Below are positions 9,137-17,864 of a stretch of 64,000 nucleotides of DNA, piece by piece (the first letter of the stretch is position 1; each line of letters starts with the position of its first letter). Origin of the DNA: Flavobacterium psychrophilum. Lineage in GTDB: Bacteria > Bacteroidota > Bacteroidia > Flavobacteriales > Flavobacteriaceae. The notes beneath the pieces were generated by a model, which did not search any database, was not told the origin of the DNA, and was given only the letters and a program-made list of their open reading frames with translations. The stretch spans positions 62,001-126,000 of the forward strand of contig CAMDDB010000005.1 in assembly GCA_945890865.1 (NCBI GenBank), in the 5' to 3' direction. The translations under genes and the position numbers were made by a program.

Positions 9137-9161
9137 ACCAACAAATAATTTTTGATATCCA

Positions 9162-9638
9162 ATGCGATTACTTGGTATTTTATTTCTATTTCTAGTTCAA
9201 GGAGCAATCGGGCAAACGTTGCATCATCAAATGGTGAGTGCTCAAGGAGGAAGTGTAACATCAAATTCGGGACACACGGTTAATTATTCTATCGGTCAAC
9301 AATCGGTTACCGGTACTAATACCAGTCAATACATTGTGCAGCAGGGATTTCAACAAAATAATTGGAGTAGAATCATTAAGAAAAATAAAAAGTCGATTAT
9401 AACTTCCCTATATCCTAATCCTTTTGTAGATCAGCTGACACTTGATTTTTCAAGTTCGCCGGGTACAATAATTCAGGTCATTGTTTTTGATATTTTAGGC
9501 CGTATCATTCATACAGAAGCTGTTACCAATCAAGACAACCAAATCAAATTAAATTTATCGCGCTTATCCAGTGCAGAATATTTAATTAAATTGACTTCGG
9601 ATAATTATGAATACGCCACAACAATAATTAAGCAATAA
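9162..9638 (+). CDS. Small T9SS type A sorting-domain protein
   Basis: This 158-residue protein has a signal peptide (MRLLGILFLFLVQGAIGQ), then a short glycine/serine-rich module (SAQGGSVTSNSGHTVNYSIGQQ ending in QQGFQQNNW, about residues 25-68), a basic linker, and a C-terminal T9SS type A sorting domain starting at SLYPNPF and ending TTIIKQ. It should cross the outer membrane through T9SS and be released or anchored after removal of the sorting domain. No catalytic domain is visible. It lies 47 bases upstream of the SprF/PorP gene, in the place where larger adhesins often sit. The N-terminal module recurs in other Bacteroidota T9SS proteins, but I know no function for it. Confidence 0.88.
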   Translation: MRLLGILFLFLVQGAIGQTLHHQMVSAQGGSVTSNSGHTVNYSIGQQSVTGTNTSQYIVQQGFQQNNWSRIIKKNKKSIITSLYPNPFVDQLTLDFSSSPGTIIQVIVFDILGRIIHTEAVTNQDNQIKLNLSRLSSAEYLIKLTSDNYEYATTIIKQ

Positions 9639-9685
9639 TTGTTGTGATTGATTGCGGTTTCAAAATTTTTAATTAGAAATTCATC

Positions 9686-10636
9686 ATGTTATACAAACAA
9701 CTAGTAAAAGGTTCAGCACTATCGAATAGTATTTTACTGTTTTCTTTTCTATTTATTGGTTGTATTGATATGAATGCACAACAAGATCCTCAGTTTACAC
9801 AATATATGTATAACACGGTTGCCATCAATCCAGCCTATGCAGGTTCTAGAGGCATGCTGAGTATTTTTGGGATACATCGAGCCCAATGGATAGGGCTAGA
9901 AGGAGCACCTACCACTACTGGCACATCTATTCATACCCCTTTAAACGATTCTAGAATTGGACTGGGCGTTTCAATACTGCAAGATGCTATAGGCCCTTCA
10001 AATAAACAAACCCTTTCTGCCGATTTTTCCTATACCATTTCTACCTCAGAAAATTATAAATTGTCCTTTGGTTTAAAAGGAACTGCAAGTTTGTTTTCAA
10101 TCGATTATACCAAATTAAATCGATTTGATGTTAATGATCCAAGGTTTCAAAATAATATATCCAATCAGTTTTCACCTAATATTGGTGCTGGACTGTATTT
10201 GCATTCCAAGCAGTTTTATGCAGGTATTTCAGTACCATTTATGTTGCAATCCAATGAATTTAATGACAACAATTCTCAAGTGACCCATGAATCACTTCAT
10301 TATTATTTTATGAGTGGATATGTTTTTGAAATTTCTGAAATCACAAAATTTAAACCCGCATTTTTAGTCAAAGCGGTAGAAGGGGCTCCCTTACAAGTTG
10401 ATCTTTCCGCAAACTTTATGCTGAACAACAAATTTGTTCTTGGTGGCGCTTGGCGATGGGAGGCTGCAATGAGTGGTTTAGCCGGCTTTCAAGTAAATGA
10501 TAACTGGTTTATTGGTTATACTTATGACACCGACAGCACAAAATTAGCCAATTATAATTCGGGCTCTCACGAACTCTTTATGCGATATGAATTCATTGGC
10601 AAAAAAGAGAAAATTGTCTCACCTCGATTCTTTTAA
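9686..10636 (+). CDS. PorP/SprF family T9SS outer-membrane protein
   Basis: The 316-residue protein has an N-terminal hydrophobic export segment ending near NAQQDPQFTQYMYN, followed by NTVAINPAYAGSRG and IHRAQWIGLEGAP, the hallmark opening of the PorP/SprF family. The rest alternates polar and hydrophobic residues as expected for an outer-membrane beta-barrel, ending MRYEFIGKKEKIVSPRFF. Members help export or anchor particular T9SS cargo; SprF of F. johnsoniae is needed for the adhesin SprB. Its neighbours are a small T9SS cargo upstream and a PorE-like OmpA protein downstream, so its client may be the 9162 product. Confidence 0.93.
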   Translation: MLYKQLVKGSALSNSILLFSFLFIGCIDMNAQQDPQFTQYMYNTVAINPAYAGSRGMLSIFGIHRAQWIGLEGAPTTTGTSIHTPLNDSRIGLGVSILQDAIGPSNKQTLSADFSYTISTSENYKLSFGLKGTASLFSIDYTKLNRFDVNDPRFQNNISNQFSPNIGAGLYLHSKQFYAGISVPFMLQSNEFNDNNSQVTHESLHYYFMSGYVFEISEITKFKPAFLVKAVEGAPLQVDLSANFMLNNKFVLGGAWRWEAAMSGLAGFQVNDNWFIGYTYDTDSTKLANYNSGSHELFMRYEFIGKKEKIVSPRFF

Positions 10637-10649
10637 TATGTTTGGTATT

Positions 10650-12596
10650 ATGGAAATAAAAAAAACGAGTTTAGTTTGTATGATTTTGTTTGGTTTACTG
10701 GGTTTTGCGCAAAGTAAATCTCTCCAAAAAGCCGACACTAATTATGGCCGTTATCTTTATGTCGATGCCGTTAAAACCTATGAAAATCTCGCAAAAAAGG
10801 GATATAAATCCGCACAATTATTTTCTAAATTGGGCGATTCTTACTATTTTCAGTCGCGTTATGCCGAAGCTAATCAATGGTATGAACAGCTTTTTTCTTT
10901 ACAGAAAAAAATGGCATCGGAGTACTATTTTAGATATGCGCAAACCTTAAAATCGGTCGGTAATTATGAAAAAGCTGCTACTCTAATGCGCACTTTTGAA
11001 GTACAAAATGCTACCGACAAGCGTGCAATTTTAGCTAAAAAACAAACCTATTATTTAGACGAAATCAAAAAAAACTCAGGACGTTACCGCATTCAAAATG
11101 CAGGAATTAATTCGCCTTATTCCGATTATGGTGCGGCGTTTTATCAAAACACCATAGTATTTACCTCGGCAAGAGATACCGGCGGTTTATTTGTGCGCAA
11201 ACACAATTGGAATAATCAATCATTTACAAATTTGTATGGGGCTAAATCTTTAGACTCAACAAAGCTAGGGATCCCTGAAAAATTTTCAAAAAATACCAAT
11301 TCCAAATACCATGAGTCAACTCCCGTTTTTACCAAAGATGGAATCACCATGTACTTCACACGAAATAATTATGTAAACGGCAAAAAAGGGAAGGATCAAA
11401 AAAATACTATTTTATTAAAAATATATAAAGCCACCAAAAAGGGAGATAAATGGGAAAATGTTGTGGAGTTACCATTTAATAGTAACCAATACAATTGTGC
11501 TCATCCGGCCTTGAGCCCCGATGAAAAAACCTTGTATTTTTCTTCAAATATGCCCGATTCTTTTGGGATGTCCGATTTATATAAGGTATCCATACTGCCA
11601 GAAGGTGGATTTGGAAAACCCATAAATTTAGGATCAACAATTAATACCGAAGCACGAGAATCGTTTCCCTTTATTTCTAAAGCCAATGAATTGTATTTTG
11701 CTTCTGAAGGACATCCTGGATTGGGAGGTTTAGACGTGTTTGTTTCCCAATTGACAGCTGAGGGTGCCCCGGGCACTATTCATAATGTAGGAACCCCTGT
11801 AAACAGCCCCTCCGATGATTTTGCATTTATCATTGATGTAGCATCAAAAATTGGGTATTTCAGCTCCAACAGGACCGAAGACACTATTGGGGATGATGAT
11901 ATTTTTCAATGTGTTGAATTGCTTTCGTTACCACAAAATTGCCAACAAGCACTGGTAGGGATAGTTGTAGATGCGACATCCCAAAGGCCGCTTGCGTCGG
12001 TTCAAGTGGTGTTATTGGATCAAAATTTAGTTACGATAAAGGATACAATTACCGATGCAACAGGAACATTCGATTTTGGACCAGTGGAATGCGCTACTTT
12101 TTATAGTTTGCGAACCAATACAAAGGAATATGATTCGACAGAAACTAGGATTTTAGCAGCGCCAGTAGCTGGAAAAACTGAAATTAAAATGGATTTGACC
12201 CAAAAAATTCAGTGCCTCAAAGTAGGAGATGACTTGCGAAAAGCGCTAGGAATTGACATTATACATTTTGATTTGGATAAAGATTTTATTCGACCCGATG
12301 CTGCTCTAGAATTGGCAAAAATTTTAGAAGTTATGCTACAAAATCCTATGCTTGAGATAGACGTGCGTTCGCATACCGATAGCCGTCAAACCCACCTATA
12401 CAACATTCAATTGTCTAATAGACGCGCACAGTCCACGATCCAATGGTTGGTCAATAACGGTATAGATGCACGGCGTTTAACAGGAAAGGGTTATGGAGAA
12501 ACGCAATTGGTAAACACTTGTTCCGATGGCGTTATGTGTTCAGAAGAAGCGCATCAAGCCAACAGAAGGAGTGAGTTTATCCTAACAAAACTATAA
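10650..12596 (+). CDS. PorE-like OmpA-family protein (TPR, PD40, CRD, OmpA)
   Basis: The 648-residue protein starts with a signal peptide (MEIKKTSLVCMILFGLLGFAQ). Tetratricopeptide-like helices follow to about residue 130, then PD40/beta-propeller repeats (for example PALSPDEKTLYFSSNMPDSFGMSDLY), a carboxypeptidase-regulatory-like beta-sandwich (LVGIVVDATSQRPLASVQVVLL), and a C-terminal OmpA domain with HTDSR and LSNRRAQS that should bind peptidoglycan. This is the architecture of PorE, which ties the T9SS to the cell wall. The frame is open further upstream and overlaps the sprF end; ATG codons at 10638 and 10650 are both possible, and 10650 gives the cleaner signal peptide. Confidence 0.9.
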   Translation: MEIKKTSLVCMILFGLLGFAQSKSLQKADTNYGRYLYVDAVKTYENLAKKGYKSAQLFSKLGDSYYFQSRYAEANQWYEQLFSLQKKMASEYYFRYAQTLKSVGNYEKAATLMRTFEVQNATDKRAILAKKQTYYLDEIKKNSGRYRIQNAGINSPYSDYGAAFYQNTIVFTSARDTGGLFVRKHNWNNQSFTNLYGAKSLDSTKLGIPEKFSKNTNSKYHESTPVFTKDGITMYFTRNNYVNGKKGKDQKNTILLKIYKATKKGDKWENVVELPFNSNQYNCAHPALSPDEKTLYFSSNMPDSFGMSDLYKVSILPEGGFGKPINLGSTINTEARESFPFISKANELYFASEGHPGLGGLDVFVSQLTAEGAPGTIHNVGTPVNSPSDDFAFIIDVASKIGYFSSNRTEDTIGDDDIFQCVELLSLPQNCQQALVGIVVDATSQRPLASVQVVLLDQNLVTIKDTITDATGTFDFGPVECATFYSLRTNTKEYDSTETRILAAPVAGKTEIKMDLTQKIQCLKVGDDLRKALGIDIIHFDLDKDFIRPDAALELAKILEVMLQNPMLEIDVRSHTDSRQTHLYNIQLSNRRAQSTIQWLVNNGIDARRLTGKGYGETQLVNTCSDGVMCSEEAHQANRRSEFILTKL

Positions 12597-12610
12597 GTAG
12601 TATATACAAA

Positions 12611-12644
12611 AAACCCTTGAAAATCATAGGATTATCAAGGGTTT
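12611..12644 (-). terminator. Hairpin terminator after tRNA-Phe
   Basis: A 10-bp stem (AAACCCTTGA / TCAAGGGTTT) with a 14-base loop is followed by T-rich sequence on the minus strand, just downstream of the tRNA. It may also serve the convergent OmpA gene. Confidence 0.7.
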
Positions 12645-12647
12645 AAG

Positions 12648-12720
12648 TGGTACCTCCAGGGATCGAACCAGGGACACATGGATTTTCAGTCCATTGCTCT
12701 ACCATCTGAGCTAAGGTACC
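12648..12720 (-). tRNA. tRNA-Phe (GAA)
   Basis: The minus strand folds as a 73-base tRNA with a perfect 7-bp acceptor stem (GGTACCT / AGGTACC), a D-arm TTAGCTCAGATGGTAGAGCA, anticodon loop CTGAAAA giving anticodon GAA, and a T-arm GGTTCGATCC. The discriminator base is A and the CCA end is not encoded. Confidence 0.97.
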
Positions 12721-12759
12721 TTCACAAAAACAAGTTGATCTATTTGTTCAATGCGGGTG

Positions 12760-12790
12760 CAAATATAGAATCTATTTTAGATTATCCAAA
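12760..12790 (-). promoter_or_regulatory. Promoter of tRNA-Phe
   Basis: The minus strand has TTTG (12787-12790), a 19-base spacer and TATATTTG (12760-12767), an ideal Bacteroidota -33/-7 pair. The inferred start near 12753 leaves a leader of about 33 bases before the tRNA. Confidence 0.75.
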
Positions 12791-12815
12791 ACAATTTTTA
12801 AAAAAAATCAATTTG

Positions 12816-12823
12816 TATATTTG
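12816..12823 (+). promoter_or_regulatory. Putative -7 box for coaX
   Basis: TATATTTG matches TAnnTTTG and overlaps a TTG codon at 12821 that could be misread as the gene start. The box supports the ATG at 12842. Confidence 0.65.
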
Positions 12824-12841
12824 CATTCTAAAATCCGTAAG

Positions 12842-13567
12842 ATGCTTATTACAATTGATGTTGGAAATTCAAGAATTAAAGTAGCTGTTTTTGAACAAGA
12901 TATCCTTTTGGATTTAATTGTGGTGGATCCTAATGAGGCACTTCCATTTTTTTCCGGAATTTTTATTCAATACCCAAAAATTGAAAAAGCGCTATTTTCA
13001 TCCGTTGGAAAATTTGATAATAATGTTTTGGCTTTTATTCAAAAACAAGTCAACACATTAGTAATCAATCAGCATACTAAATTTCCATTCAGCAATCATT
13101 ATGCAACACCCGAAACGCTAGGTATTGATCGAATGGTTCTTGCGGCGGGAGCAACCATAATGTTTCCTAATAAAAATAGATTGGTCATTGATGCCGGAAC
13201 TTGTGTGACGTATGATTTTGTAGATCAGGACAATCAATATTTTGGAGGGGCTATTTCTCCGGGCATTTCAATGCGTTATAAAAGTTTGAACGATTATACT
13301 GAAAATCTACCCTGGTTAGAGAAAAAAGAAGTCGATGCACTTGTAGGCAATTCTTCAGAAGAATCTATTCATAGCGGCATAATTAATGGGCTGACTTTTG
13401 AAATAGATGGGTTTATTTCCCAATATTTTCATAAATATCCAGATTTAACAGTAATTTTAACAGGAGGAGATGCAGAATTTTTGGCTAAAAGATTAAAAAA
13501 CACCATATTTGCCCATTCAAATTTCTTGTCAGAAAGTTTGCGCCTATTATCAACTTATATACATTAA
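12842..13567 (+). CDS. coaX: Type III pantothenate kinase
   Basis: CoaX phosphorylates pantothenate, the first step of coenzyme A synthesis, and needs a monovalent cation. The 241-residue protein starts MLITIDVGNSRIKVAVFE, the ASKHA-fold phosphate-1 motif with catalytic Asp, and has TPETLGIDRMVLAAGA, VIDAGTCVTYDFVD and GGAISPGISMRYKSL, all typical of type III enzymes. The ATG at 12842 is preferred to an upstream TTG that lies in the promoter. It heads a run of plus-strand genes for envelope functions up to 17806, starting with a gene only one base downstream. Confidence 0.95.
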   Translation: MLITIDVGNSRIKVAVFEQDILLDLIVVDPNEALPFFSGIFIQYPKIEKALFSSVGKFDNNVLAFIQKQVNTLVINQHTKFPFSNHYATPETLGIDRMVLAAGATIMFPNKNRLVIDAGTCVTYDFVDQDNQYFGGAISPGISMRYKSLNDYTENLPWLEKKEVDALVGNSSEESIHSGIINGLTFEIDGFISQYFHKYPDLTVILTGGDAEFLAKRLKNTIFAHSNFLSESLRLLSTYIH

Positions 13568-13568
13568 A

Positions 13569-14828
13569 ATGATTAAAAAAATTTCCGCTTTCGTATTAAT
13601 TCTAATTTCTTCTGTTTCTTGGTCACAAGACAATACGGCATCACCTTATTCTTATTATGGTCTTGGCGAAATAAAATTTAAAGGAACTCATGATGTTAGA
13701 GCCATGGGAGGAGTAAGTATTTTTAATGATAGTATTCAATTGAACATCGTTAATCCCGCTTCATTTTCAAAATTAAAAGCAACGGCATTTACAATTGGCG
13801 CTACTACTTCAACTACTAAGTTTACTACGGCAATAGAAAATGAAAAAGCACAACGCACCACAATAGATTATTTAGCTATAGGTTTACCCTATGGGAAATT
13901 TGGATTTACATTTGGAATCATGCCCTATTCTGCCGTAGGATATAAAATTGAGAATACTATAATTGAAGCCGATAATTCGGAACGAAATAGAAGGAATTAT
14001 GGTAATGGGAATGTGAATAAAATTTATTTAGGGGCAGCGTATAATCTATCTCAAAAATTAAGCTTCGGATTTGATTTAGGGTACAATTTTGGAGATATTA
14101 CTACCGAATATATTGAATCGGTATATTCTCCTATTGTATTGCAATTGCGAAGTAGAGAAAGAAATAATTCGAAAGTAACAGGAATGTCACTAAACACTGG
14201 TTTTTTATACAAAACAAAAATCAATGCCAAATTGGATTTAAATGCAGGATTAACCTACCATCCAACAGCTACTTTGACATCTGAAAACACAAGAAAAGTA
14301 GCTACTATTTTATATAACATAAATGGGGTAGAGTTGGTTAGTGAAGAAAATGACATTCCAGTGAATGATACAAAAATGAAAATTCCTGCTGTATTTACTT
14401 TTGGACTAGGTGTTGGAGAAAGCAAAAAATGGGCCATTGGTTCAGAAGTTACCTTCTCAAATAATAGCGAAATGACAAATCGATTTGGATCCATTGAAAA
14501 TGTATCGTTTGAAAATTCAAAAAAAGTAGCACTGGGGGGATATTATATTCCTAAGTATGATTCTTTTGGGAATTATTTTAGCCGTATCGTCTATAGAGGA
14601 GGACTTAGATATGAAAATACAGGTATGGTTATCAACAACACCAGCATAAATGATTATGCTCTAACCTTTGGGTTAGGTTTGCCTGTTGGGTATTCAAAAA
14701 TCAATTTAGGTCTTGAATATTGTAAAAAAGGGACTCGAACCAATGGTTTGATCGAAGAAAATTATATCAACGTGACGGTTGCATTGTCGTTGAGCGACCT
14801 TTGGTTTATCAAAAGAAAAATTGACTAA
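13569..14828 (+). CDS. Outer-membrane beta-barrel protein, function unknown
   Basis: The 419-residue protein starts one base after the coaX stop. It has a signal peptide (MIKKISAFVLILISSVSWSQ) followed by NTASPYSYYGLGEIKFKGTHDVRAMGGVSIF, and then alternating beta-strand sequence with FGFTFGIMPYSAVGYKI, typical of a FadL-like or porin-like outer-membrane barrel widely found after coaX in Flavobacteriaceae. No ligand is evident. The 60 bases of open frame before the chosen ATG overlap coaX and are not part of the protein. Confidence 0.85.
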   Translation: MIKKISAFVLILISSVSWSQDNTASPYSYYGLGEIKFKGTHDVRAMGGVSIFNDSIQLNIVNPASFSKLKATAFTIGATTSTTKFTTAIENEKAQRTTIDYLAIGLPYGKFGFTFGIMPYSAVGYKIENTIIEADNSERNRRNYGNGNVNKIYLGAAYNLSQKLSFGFDLGYNFGDITTEYIESVYSPIVLQLRSRERNNSKVTGMSLNTGFLYKTKINAKLDLNAGLTYHPTATLTSENTRKVATILYNINGVELVSEENDIPVNDTKMKIPAVFTFGLGVGESKKWAIGSEVTFSNNSEMTNRFGSIENVSFENSKKVALGGYYIPKYDSFGNYFSRIVYRGGLRYENTGMVINNTSINDYALTFGLGLPVGYSKINLGLEYCKKGTRTNGLIEENYINVTVALSLSDLWFIKRKID

Positions 14829-14839
14829 AATACCCCAAA

Positions 14840-15403
14840 ATGTATTTTCATAATTGCGTAACGATTCTCATTAGAAGTGCCATTTTGTTAGGAAGTGGAG
14901 TGTTTCTAATGGCTTGTGAAAGTGATTTAAAAAATGTTAGAAAATTAACCGAAACTTCTTTTGCCCCATCGGGATCGGTCGATTCCATTCACTTAAAATA
15001 CACCGATTCGGGTCGTATCAAATCAGTTTTAAAAAGCCCTAAAATGCTAGATTTTAGTGCGATTTCGCATCCGTATACCGAATTTCCTAAAGGGATCCAT
15101 TTGACACTATTTGAAGAAAATGGGAACAAGAGTACAATTGTGGCTAATTATGCTATTTCTTACAAAAAAACTAAAATTATCGATCTTCAAGGAAACGTAA
15201 TCATTACGTCTTATGATGGAAAAAAACTTGAAACTTCTCAATTGTATTACGATCAAAAAAACGAATGGTTTTTTACCGAAAAGCCCTTCAAATATACCGA
15301 TGAAATAGGAGGTTATTTAGAGGGCCCGGGTGTTGATTTTAGCAAAGATTTTAAAGTCTTTAATATGCAACGGAGTAAGGGAGAAGTAAACTCAATTGAC
15401 TAA
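14840..15403 (+). CDS. lptC: LPS export ABC transporter periplasmic protein LptC, lipoprotein-like
   Basis: LptC passes lipopolysaccharide from the inner-membrane LptBFG transporter to LptA. The 187-residue sequence has an N-terminal hydrophobic segment with a lipobox-like LMAC near residue 25, then the LptC-type jellyroll with KYTDSGRIKSVLKSP, YPKGIHLTLFEENGN-like and YYDQKNEWFFTEKPFKY. Bacteroidota LptC proteins commonly carry such a lipobox. It lies 11 bases after the barrel gene and overlaps the spurious TTG start of the next frame. Confidence 0.85.
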   Translation: MYFHNCVTILIRSAILLGSGVFLMACESDLKNVRKLTETSFAPSGSVDSIHLKYTDSGRIKSVLKSPKMLDFSAISHPYTEFPKGIHLTLFEENGNKSTIVANYAISYKKTKIIDLQGNVIITSYDGKKLETSQLYYDQKNEWFFTEKPFKYTDEIGGYLEGPGVDFSKDFKVFNMQRSKGEVNSID

Positions 15404-15419
15404 TTTAATATACTTTACT

Positions 15420-15602
15420 ATGAATTATTTGAAATTTATACAATACTTTTATCTCGCATTTGCAGCGTTTTTTGCTTATGATGCATTTGCCAAATTTTCA
15501 CACCAAGAAAGTTACGTTTTGAGTATCATTATTGCTTTGGTTTCATTAGGAATGTTTTTCTTTAGAAGGCATTTTTATAATAAATATCAAAATAAAAAAT
15601 AA
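15420..15602 (+). CDS. Small membrane protein, unknown
   Basis: This 60-residue protein from the ATG at 15420 has two hydrophobic segments (FIQYFYLAFAAFFAYDAF and YVLSIIIALVSLGMFFF) and a basic tail (RRHFYNKYQNKK), so it should be a two-helix inner-membrane protein with the C-terminus in the cytoplasm. It sits 16 bases after lptC and is followed by the PpiD-like gene. I recognise no functional motif. Confidence 0.72.
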   Translation: MNYLKFIQYFYLAFAAFFAYDAFAKFSHQESYVLSIIIALVSLGMFFFRRHFYNKYQNKK

Positions 15603-15700
15603 AATCATAAGAAATCTGTGAAAATCTGTGATTACAATTTTTATTATTAAATAGATAATCGTATTTTCGCCCTCTGAAAAAAAATTAAACACAAATAAAA

Positions 15701-17806
15701 ATGGCAGTTTTATCTAAAATTAGACAACGTTCATTCTTCTTAATTGTAATTATTGCTTTGGCATTATTTTCATTTGTATTAGCAGATGTAATCAAGAGTG
15801 GGACTTTTGGAAGTAGTGCAAACAGTGTAGGATCTATTAACGGAACCGACATTTCAGCACAAGAATTCATGCAACAAGTTGCAATGATTGAAAAGCAAGG
15901 TCAAGGAACGAGTAATACACAAGCAATGAATACTGCTTGGGAACAAAAAGTAAGAAGTATTATCCTTGGTGAAGAATTTGAAAAATTAGGGCTTAAAATT
16001 GGGGGCGAACAATTAATCAATGTAATCAAACAAAACCCAAATTTTGCTCAAAATCAACAATTCTTAAATGCTGCAGGTCAGTTTGATGAAAATAAATTTA
16101 AAGAATACATCAAATCTTTAAAAAACGCGCCCAACCAAGAACAATGGTTACAGTGGAAAGATTTTGAAAAAAATATTGAGACCTATGCTGTTGAGCAAAT
16201 GTACAACACCATGATTAAATCAGCGGTGGTTACAACAAAAGCAGAAGGTAAGTTTGCCTACCAAATGGAAGCTAACAAAGCCGATTTTGACTACGTTACT
16301 GTTGCTTTCTCAACCGTTAATGATAATCAAGTGAAAGTAACGGATGAAGAGATGGTAGCTTTTATGAAGAAAAACCCTAAAAAATATAAATCAGATCCTA
16401 CCCGAAGTATTGATTTCATTACAGTGGAGAGCAAACCTTCTAAAGAAGATGAAGCGGCCATGTTAGAATCAATTAGTGGTGTATTGACAGGCAAAGTTGT
16501 CTACAACGAGCAAACCAAAAAGAACGATACCCTTGCCGGTTTTAGATCGGTTTCAAATGTAGGGGAATTTGTAAATGCAAATTCAGACATTAAATTTGAT
16601 TCTACTTATTTAGCCAAAAAGGATTTACCGGTTGAATTCCAAGAACAATTATTTAATTTGCCTGCAGGTGCCGTTTTTGGTCCCTATATTAATAACGGAC
16701 ACCAGTGTTTGTCTAGAATGATTGCCAGAAAAGCCAATGCTAGTGCAAAAGCAAGTCATATCTTATTAGCCTACAAAGGCGCTGAACGCTCAGCAGCTAA
16801 CAGAACAAAAGAAGAGGCACAAAAATTAGCCAATGATTTATTAGCACAAGCTAAAGCAAATCCAGGAAACTTCCCAATGTTAGCCATCACAAATTCTGAC
16901 GATCCAGGATCAAAAAACAATGGAGGAGAATACGATAATATTGCTCCAGGTCAAATGACACCAAAGTTCAATGATTTTGTTTTTAATAATCCAGTTGGAA
17001 CTATGGGTGTAGTAGAGACTGAATTTGGTTTCCACGTAATGAAAGTGTCGGGTAAAAATGATGCAGTATTATTAGGAACTGTGGCTCAAAAAATACAAGC
17101 TTCTGATGCTACAATTGATGCAGCCTATACAAAAGCAAGCCAATTGGAATCTAGCGCATTAGAAAACAAAAATTTTGAAGCTGTTGCTAAAAAAGCAGGC
17201 TTAGTAGTTACTCCTGCCACAAACATAAAAGCATATGATGAATATGTTCAAGGTTTAGGATCGCAAAGAGAAATAGTGCGATGGAGTTTTAATAAAGAAA
17301 CAGAAGTAGGCGCAATCAAACGTTTTGAAGTACCTCAAGGTTTTGTGGTAGCTAAAGTGAAAGATATAAATGATACCGAATTACTTCCTTTAGATGTGGC
17401 GAAACAAACGGTAGAACCGATCTTAAAAAATCAGAAAAAAGCCGAAATTATCAAGAAAAAAATGAGCGGAAGTTCTCTAGAAGTAGTTTCAAAAGCTTCT
17501 GGAGCTTCAATAATTACTGCTACTGCGGTGTCCCTTAAAAATCCAATGATTACTAATATTGGTATGGAGCCAAAAGTAGTAGGAAAAGCATTTGGATTAG
17601 CGGCCGGAAAAACGTCTAAAATTATTGAAGGAACAAGTGGTATGTTTATGATTAGAGCTAAGAAGGTTGTTAAGGCACCTGCTATTTCTGATTTTACTAC
17701 CTACATTAACCAAGAAAAAACTCAAAATCAATCGTATGCGTCTTCACAAGCTTATATGGCTATTAAGGACAAAGCTGAGATTAAAGACAATAGAGGAAAT
17801 TTCTAA
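15701..17806 (+). CDS. PpiD/SurA-like peptidylprolyl isomerase
   Basis: A 701-residue membrane-anchored periplasmic chaperone. One transmembrane helix (residues about 10-29, FFLIVIIALALFSFVLADV) is followed by a SurA_N-like helical domain (to about 200), and a parvulin rotamase domain near 348-455 (KASHILLAYKG, NNGGEYDNIAPGQMTPKFNDFVF, ETEFGFHVMKV). A long C-terminal part resembles a second, degenerate isomerase unit. It should help fold outer-membrane proteins, which fits the envelope genes upstream. Ends at a strong hairpin shared with the convergent umuD gene. Confidence 0.92.
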   Translation: MAVLSKIRQRSFFLIVIIALALFSFVLADVIKSGTFGSSANSVGSINGTDISAQEFMQQVAMIEKQGQGTSNTQAMNTAWEQKVRSIILGEEFEKLGLKIGGEQLINVIKQNPNFAQNQQFLNAAGQFDENKFKEYIKSLKNAPNQEQWLQWKDFEKNIETYAVEQMYNTMIKSAVVTTKAEGKFAYQMEANKADFDYVTVAFSTVNDNQVKVTDEEMVAFMKKNPKKYKSDPTRSIDFITVESKPSKEDEAAMLESISGVLTGKVVYNEQTKKNDTLAGFRSVSNVGEFVNANSDIKFDSTYLAKKDLPVEFQEQLFNLPAGAVFGPYINNGHQCLSRMIARKANASAKASHILLAYKGAERSAANRTKEEAQKLANDLLAQAKANPGNFPMLAITNSDDPGSKNNGGEYDNIAPGQMTPKFNDFVFNNPVGTMGVVETEFGFHVMKVSGKNDAVLLGTVAQKIQASDATIDAAYTKASQLESSALENKNFEAVAKKAGLVVTPATNIKAYDEYVQGLGSQREIVRWSFNKETEVGAIKRFEVPQGFVVAKVKDINDTELLPLDVAKQTVEPILKNQKKAEIIKKKMSGSSLEVVSKASGASIITATAVSLKNPMITNIGMEPKVVGKAFGLAAGKTSKIIEGTSGMFMIRAKKVVKAPAISDFTTYINQEKTQNQSYASSQAYMAIKDKAEIKDNRGNF

Positions 17807-17822
17807 GACTGAATTTCTTAGA

Positions 17823-17864
17823 AGTATAAAAAAAGAGCTGTTTTTTCAGCTCTTTTTTTATACT
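17823..17864. terminator. Bidirectional terminator between ppiD-like gene and umuD
   Basis: A perfect 18-bp stem (17823-17840 with 17847-17864) and a 6-T loop is flanked by A and T runs on either side, so it can end transcription from both strands. The umuD stop codon and last codons lie in its right arm. Confidence 0.88.

Noticed and set aside
12821..12841. TTG start for coaX
   Set aside because: The TTG is part of the -7 box TATATTTG; the ATG at 12842 begins at the conserved phosphate-binding motif.
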